Made by a program: the position numbers and the translations under genes | Source: Pogostemon cablin | Taxonomy: Eukaryota; Streptophyta; Magnoliopsida; Lamiales; Lamiaceae | Assembly: GCA_023678885.1 (NCBI GenBank) | Contig: CM042998.1 | Coordinates: 3,227,820-3,291,819 of the forward strand | Length of the DNA: 64,000 nucleotides | Direction: 5' to 3' | Shown here: positions 59,901 through 64,000 of the stretch, one piece after another | Layout of the letters: each line of letters opens with the position of its first letter | Position numbering within the stretch: the stretch's first letter is position 1 | The notes under the pieces: model-generated | Seen by the model: the letters and a program-made list of their open reading frames with translations, nothing else | Database searches by the model: none | Told to the model about the DNA's origin: nothing

Positions 59901-60617
59901 AAATGATGAGTTAACATCAGTATCAGTTGAAGTCCATATTGCCATTATTTTATAATAAACAAATAACAGTAAACATCATTATCAATTACCTCTATAATAT
60001 TCAACGTAGAGTTCCACAGAGTTGGAAGTGCCCTTGATCCAACATATGCATCTCCTTCGACGGATAGATGCTCACAACGAACTTCTACTTTTGGAATATC
60101 AATTCCAACTCTGCTCAACAAAAAAATCACAATCATAAAGTTAATTGGGAATGACAGTAATTGCAGAAAGGAAAAAAAGGGGGGGGGGGGGGGGGGGGGG
60201 GGTGATTGACCTCAATCCTCACCTATCAGTTCTATTTCTAAGCCTCTGTAAGAACCTCTCATTATCTTCATCAACCACTTTAAGCAACCTTTCCAATATC
60301 TGCTTCTTTTCTTGCTCTCCCAAATGGGCAAAATCAACCTCCCCATGAACAACCTTGCCATCTTCCATTACTTGCTTCAGTATCCCCTTCCTCGTTCGAT
60401 CATACGTGGGCAGCCTCTCGATTGCAGCCCACATGAGCTCATCTTGATCATTATATTCTCTCCCACTTCTCTGAAAAGCATCTTGTCCCTGTACAGTGAA
60501 CACCTCCCTCACACTAGCAGAAGCCCAACTCCGAGAACTAATGGATGCTAAACTCAGCCGTCGACTGGTGGATCCCCGGCTGAAGGACCTAGCCACCGCC
60601 AGCTCATCCCCCGCCAT
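53954..60617 (-). CDS. Full-size ABCG (PDR-type) ABC transporter, 20 exons, complete
   Basis: The start is MAGDELAVARSFSRG at 60617. Exons from 5' to 3': 60223-60617, 59990-60110, 59665-59753, 59388-59472, 59005-59295, 58813-58903, 57829-58729, 57553-57713, 57342-57445, 57068-57233, 56880-56984, 56673-56788, 56210-56542, 55811-56101, 55645-55728, 55442-55575, 55140-55367, 54887-55058, 54546-54800 and 53954-54223. All are GT-AG with matching phases, giving 1463 residues. Reverse NBD-TMD order: NBD1 Walker A GPPGAGKT (208-215), signature ISGGQ (347-351), Walker B VFYMDE (to 372), then TMD1 about 550-790. NBD2 has Walker A GVSGAGKT (907-914), LSTEQ (1014-1018) and IIFMDE (to 1039), then TMD2 about 1190-1450. 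It ends AIKYFNFQNR, typical of PDRs. Such proteins export terpenoids, hormones or xenobiotics at the plasma membrane; the sequence looks nearest the NtPDR3/ABCG39-type group (from memory). The substrate is unknown. Confidence 0.95.
60179..60202. repeat. Poly-G run (24 G) in ABCG intron 1
   Basis: 24 consecutive G on the plus strand, preceded by seven A, give a poly-C tract in the sense strand of the 112-bp first intron (60111-60222), about 20 bp downstream of the donor. The length is likely to vary and may be a sequencing artefact. Confidence 0.9.
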
Positions 60618-61376
60618 CTTTCTCACTCTAAAAACTCAACTCAAAATGCTACTCACTTCCAATTCCAACAAATTTCATCAACTTCTACACTAAAACTGCA
60701 AATAATCAGTACTGTGTAAGGTGATTAATATCATAGCAGATAAAACAAATTAACATCAAACTTCTCAACATCAAAGACCTAATTCATATAAAAGCTAGTC
60801 CATATCTATGAAGCTTAAGTATACAGCAACCTTTATTCCTTAACTTCAGACAAGGATTATATATAATATATCAATGGATTTCTTCATTGACAAACAATCA
60901 TATTATGGTCCAACACCATTACACAAAGATCAAGAATTGCATTCTAGAAAAACAGAAAGAAAATTAAAAATTATCCAACCCATAAAAGAAAAATCCCTTA
61001 CTTGAATCCCAAGGAAAAGACTTCAGAAAACTGCTCTTTGGCTACACACACCCCACAGACAAAAATCAAATCTTTACATGAACCCTACCAACCCAAATGC
61101 AAAAAACACAAGAATCAGCACAAACACACCTAAAAGAACTTACAAAAGGGAGAAAGAGAGTGGCTGCAGGGGAAATGCAAGGAGCCACCAATAATTAAGA
61201 ATGAGAAACAAAGAAAAGAAAAAAGTGGTATATATTTGAAAATTTGTAAGCAAAGTTTGTTCACACAATGAGGAAGAAAAAGTGGGAGTGAGAAGCAGTG
61301 GTTTTCTTTTGACATGTTCGTAATCGTACTACAAAATATCAAGTTCTTTCGTATTGCAAAAAATAAATAAAAAATA
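60618..61376 (-). promoter_or_regulatory. ABCG 5' leader and promoter region
   Basis: No coding sequence is seen. AT-rich TATA-like motifs occur (for example TTATATATAATATATC, about 60857-60872). A leader intron is possible (CTTACTTGAATCCC on the plus strand near 61000 would be a donor), but this is not proven. The MITE at 61377-61614 lies just upstream. Confidence 0.4.
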
Positions 61377-61614
61377 TTCCCTCCGTCCCATAGAAATTGA
61401 CACACTTTGTCCCACTAAAGTTGACACATTTCCTTTTTAATACATGGGATCCACATAAAAACAATTAATCTATTCTCATAGACCCCACATATCACCTCTA
61501 ATACAACTACCCATTACACATTAAATATTATTTCTCTTACTTCACTTTATATTAAATTATTATATTTCTTAATCTCCGTGTTAAAAAAAATTATATCTAC
61601 TGCACAGGAGGGAG
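61377..61614. mobile_element. Stowaway MITE upstream of the ABCG gene
   Basis: The left end TTCCCTCCGTCCCATAG and right end TGCACAGGAGGGAG have TA flanks. It is 238 bp and related to the copy at 17529-17792 (both have the CACACTTTGTCCCACTAAAG / CTTTAGTGGGGC-type segment, in opposite orientation). It lies about 760 bp before the ABCG start codon. Confidence 0.85.
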
Positions 61615-63295
61615 TAAAAAATAGCCGCTTTACGCCAGTAGAGAATTAGGTAGGGAGGGTCTGCAGATTAAAGAATAGGCAAATCTTTAATTTTCCAAGT
61701 TTAGCCATCTTAAAAAAAAACTTCTCCTGTGAACATCTCTCCTTCTAGAAGCACATTGTCAAACATGGATTAATTAATTGGATTAAGGAGTATATGATAC
61801 CCAAAAATATGGAGTTAGGTAACAATAATTTACTTATTAGCAAAATTGATGTGTATTAAGATTTATTTAATGAGAGCATCTGCATCCCCAACACTTTATT
61901 GTAATTTTTAAGAGAATCTTTTAATGAAAAAAATCACCTTGAACATAAAAAAATTATTTTTTAGAACGATGAGCGGTTACATTTTTGAATAAAAAATATT
62001 TACTTTTCAAATTTTAATAAATTGTGATTTTTTATATTTTTATTGAGATGAATTATAATATTTTTATTTAAAAAATTAATAGTTCATCAATTTAAATTAT
62101 ATTTTTTCATGTATCCTAAATATTATAAAATTAGGCTGTATGATCCGTGACAAATTCATTTTTATTTTTGAAATAGATAATCTAATTTTAAGAACTGTAC
62201 TTTATATTGTAATTTGGAGTAATACTTGGTGAATGATTCTCTAAAATAAAGAATAGCTTGGGTTTTAAGATGTGATGCACTGTGAAATTATATTTATTTT
62301 GGAGAATTCATTATAAAAAATCTCCATTATTTTCCTCATTTTATCTTAGAGAATGTTTTCCACATTTTAAATTTGAGAGCAGAAATTACTTTTTATGATT
62401 AATTACATTAAATTACATTAAACACTATTTAATTATTATATATTTTCACTTTTAAAATAAATAATTAAAGAATTATTAGAAGGGAAGGAAATATTATTTA
62501 ATTCTTTTGTATTTTTATGTTTAAAATAAATAATTAAAAAAATAGAAAGGAAGGAAATGAACATATGTAATAAATGAATGTTGAAAAATGAACAATAAGG
62601 AGTAGCTATAATTGTATAAATAAATTATTAATTTTCTAATGATAAATATGACATTTAAAATTTAAAAAAAAAATGATGTCTGTTTTGTCAACATGCTATT
62701 CAATATTTATTACTCCATAAAGAATTTGGAGATGCTGTAAAGTGACGTTTAAGTTACCTGGTTGGTGAGACAATTATACATCAATTTTAAATTAAAATAT
62801 TATATATAGATGTAAACATATATTAAATGGATAAATATGAAATGATAAGATGAAAGTCAATCAAACACAATACTATACTAATGGAAGTAGGATGTTAAAT
62901 AACCACCAAACTGGTGGCGGGAGTATCAATATATCACTCCTTTGGTTCTTTTGAAAGAGGTGTATTTTACTATCTTAATATAAGGGTGCATTTTTTTTAT
63001 AAATGAAATTACACAAAATAGTGAATATATTTCTATGGTGTCCGTATACAAAATTAATACAATTACTTACTATACATTAAAATATTATATATATTTGTTT
63101 TAATCTACACATTAAATATTATATCACTTCATATACGTAAAAAGAACAAGCACAATTATTTTAAAGCGACAAATATTTAAATAGTTCACTCTAACACGTA
63201 TTAAAGAGAGGTGAATCAAATACTCCTTCTTTAGTCCACTCTGACACACGAGTTAAAAAAAAGGAATATCTATTAATACATAATTAGTTTACTCT
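61615..63295. other. AT-rich DNA, no supported gene
   Basis: The frames are short and low-complexity. A decayed Stowaway-like piece is possible at about 62936-63225 (ACTCCTTTGGTTCTTTTGAA to CAAATACTCCTTCTTTAGTC). Nothing else is recognised. Confidence 0.5.
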
Positions 63296-63570
63296 AGCAA
63301 GCTCCTCACATGAAAATTATAAATTCAAACATTAGCATTGCATGTGGAATATTTTTTATAAATGAGTGGCGGTCAAATCTTAGACCTTTGCTAAGACTTG
63401 ACTCGTGTTAAATGAGCATCTCATCTAAAAACTTGCATTGAATTTTTAAAAAATATGTGACGATGAGATTCGAACCTTAGTCTTGTATGTGAAATTCTTT
63501 TATAAATGGGCGGTGGTTGAACATTAGATTTTTGCTAAGACTTAACTAATCACTCCATTTAAAAGCTTAA
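63296..63570 (-). repeat. Two diverged tandem copies of a SINE-like repeat
   Basis: On the plus strand, TTTATAAATG(A/G)G(T/C)GG.GGT..AA.(A/C)TTAGA, then TTGCTAAGACTT(G/A)ACT occurs at about 63355-63405 and 63500-63550. Between them ATGAGATTCGAACCTTAGTC, read on the minus strand, gives GGTTCGAATCTC, close to the tRNA B box. A clear A box and poly(A) tail are not seen, so SINE is only a suggestion. Confidence 0.4.
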
Positions 63571-64000
63571 ATCTATAAAAAGGAATGTCAATCAGTTCAC
63601 TCTCACGCTCACCCGCATAAAGATGGAGTTAATTTTACATCAAAATCTTTGATGTAATTTTTTTTTCAACAGTGGCTTTGAGGTTGAAACCTTAAACTTT
63701 GCTAGGTTTTTTCTTAAATAGATGTTTGACTTTATCTTTTCATTTTTTTATTACTATGTCACGGGAAGTTATTAAGTTATTTTCTGTATACGTGTATAAA
63801 ATTAAGGTGATTCATTTTAGTAAAAAATTAGTATAATTAATGCCGGCTTCATTAGAGATTTAACTTTTCAAATTGGATTAATATATACATGCATGAGTGA
63901 ATACATAGTATATGATGGCCGTCTAAGTAATTTTATTGTACATGGATTTATATTTGCATTAATATCTCAATAGTCAAATCAATTAATCATCATATACAAT
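63571..64000. other. AT-rich end of window, nothing recognised
   Basis: No exon chain, repeat boundary or RNA gene could be supported here. Confidence 0.5.

Overview
The window looks like nuclear DNA of a flowering plant, most likely an asterid eudicot. It is AT-rich, with long introns bounded by GT-AG, a full-size plant PDR-type ABCG transporter, a plant DUF662/golgin-like gene, a UGT91/94-type glycosyltransferase relic, and many plant transposon families. The Lamiales-like impression comes from the style of the UGT and ABCG proteins; it is inference only. I found no operons, CRISPR arrays, rRNA or tRNA genes.

Layout. (1) 366-3691 (+): the last three exons of a low-complexity, coiled-coil-rich protein that I do not recognise; its 5' part lies outside the window. 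(2) 5889 to about 7320 (+): a glycosyltransferase pseudogene with frameshifts, an 18-bp duplication around a stop codon, a CACTA-type insertion and no PSPG box. (3) 8583-14263: a probable non-autonomous Helitron carrying gene fragments. (4) 14264-25685: gene-free DNA with Stowaway MITEs, a second CACTA-type MITE, an exact 190-bp tandem duplication and other repeats. (5) 25686-34361: a non-autonomous Copia-like LTR element that has taken in a Gypsy element, a hAT element and two Stowaway MITEs.

(6) 34934-37190 (+): an intact four-exon DUF662/ACIP1-like gene, 182 aa. (7) 37392-44535 (-): an intact 16-exon kelch-repeat gene, 497 aa, tail to tail with the previous gene. (8) 45507-53126: a small LTR element split by a larger degenerate Copia-type element in the opposite orientation. 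(9) 53954-60617 (-): an intact 20-exon ABCG/PDR transporter, 1463 aa, with both nucleotide-binding domains complete. (10) 60618-64000: its upstream region and gene-free DNA with MITEs and a possible SINE-like repeat.

The intact genes are unrelated single-copy-type plant genes; nothing suggests a joint pathway or gene cluster. Transposon nests separate them. I did not find a convincing new biological system. The points most worth a second look are the clean CACTA insertion in the UGT relic, the Helitron with a captured exostosin-like exon, the two independent MITE insertions in the two LTRs of one element, the minisatellite inside the Gypsy element, and a stop codon sitting on a splice donor of the kelch gene.
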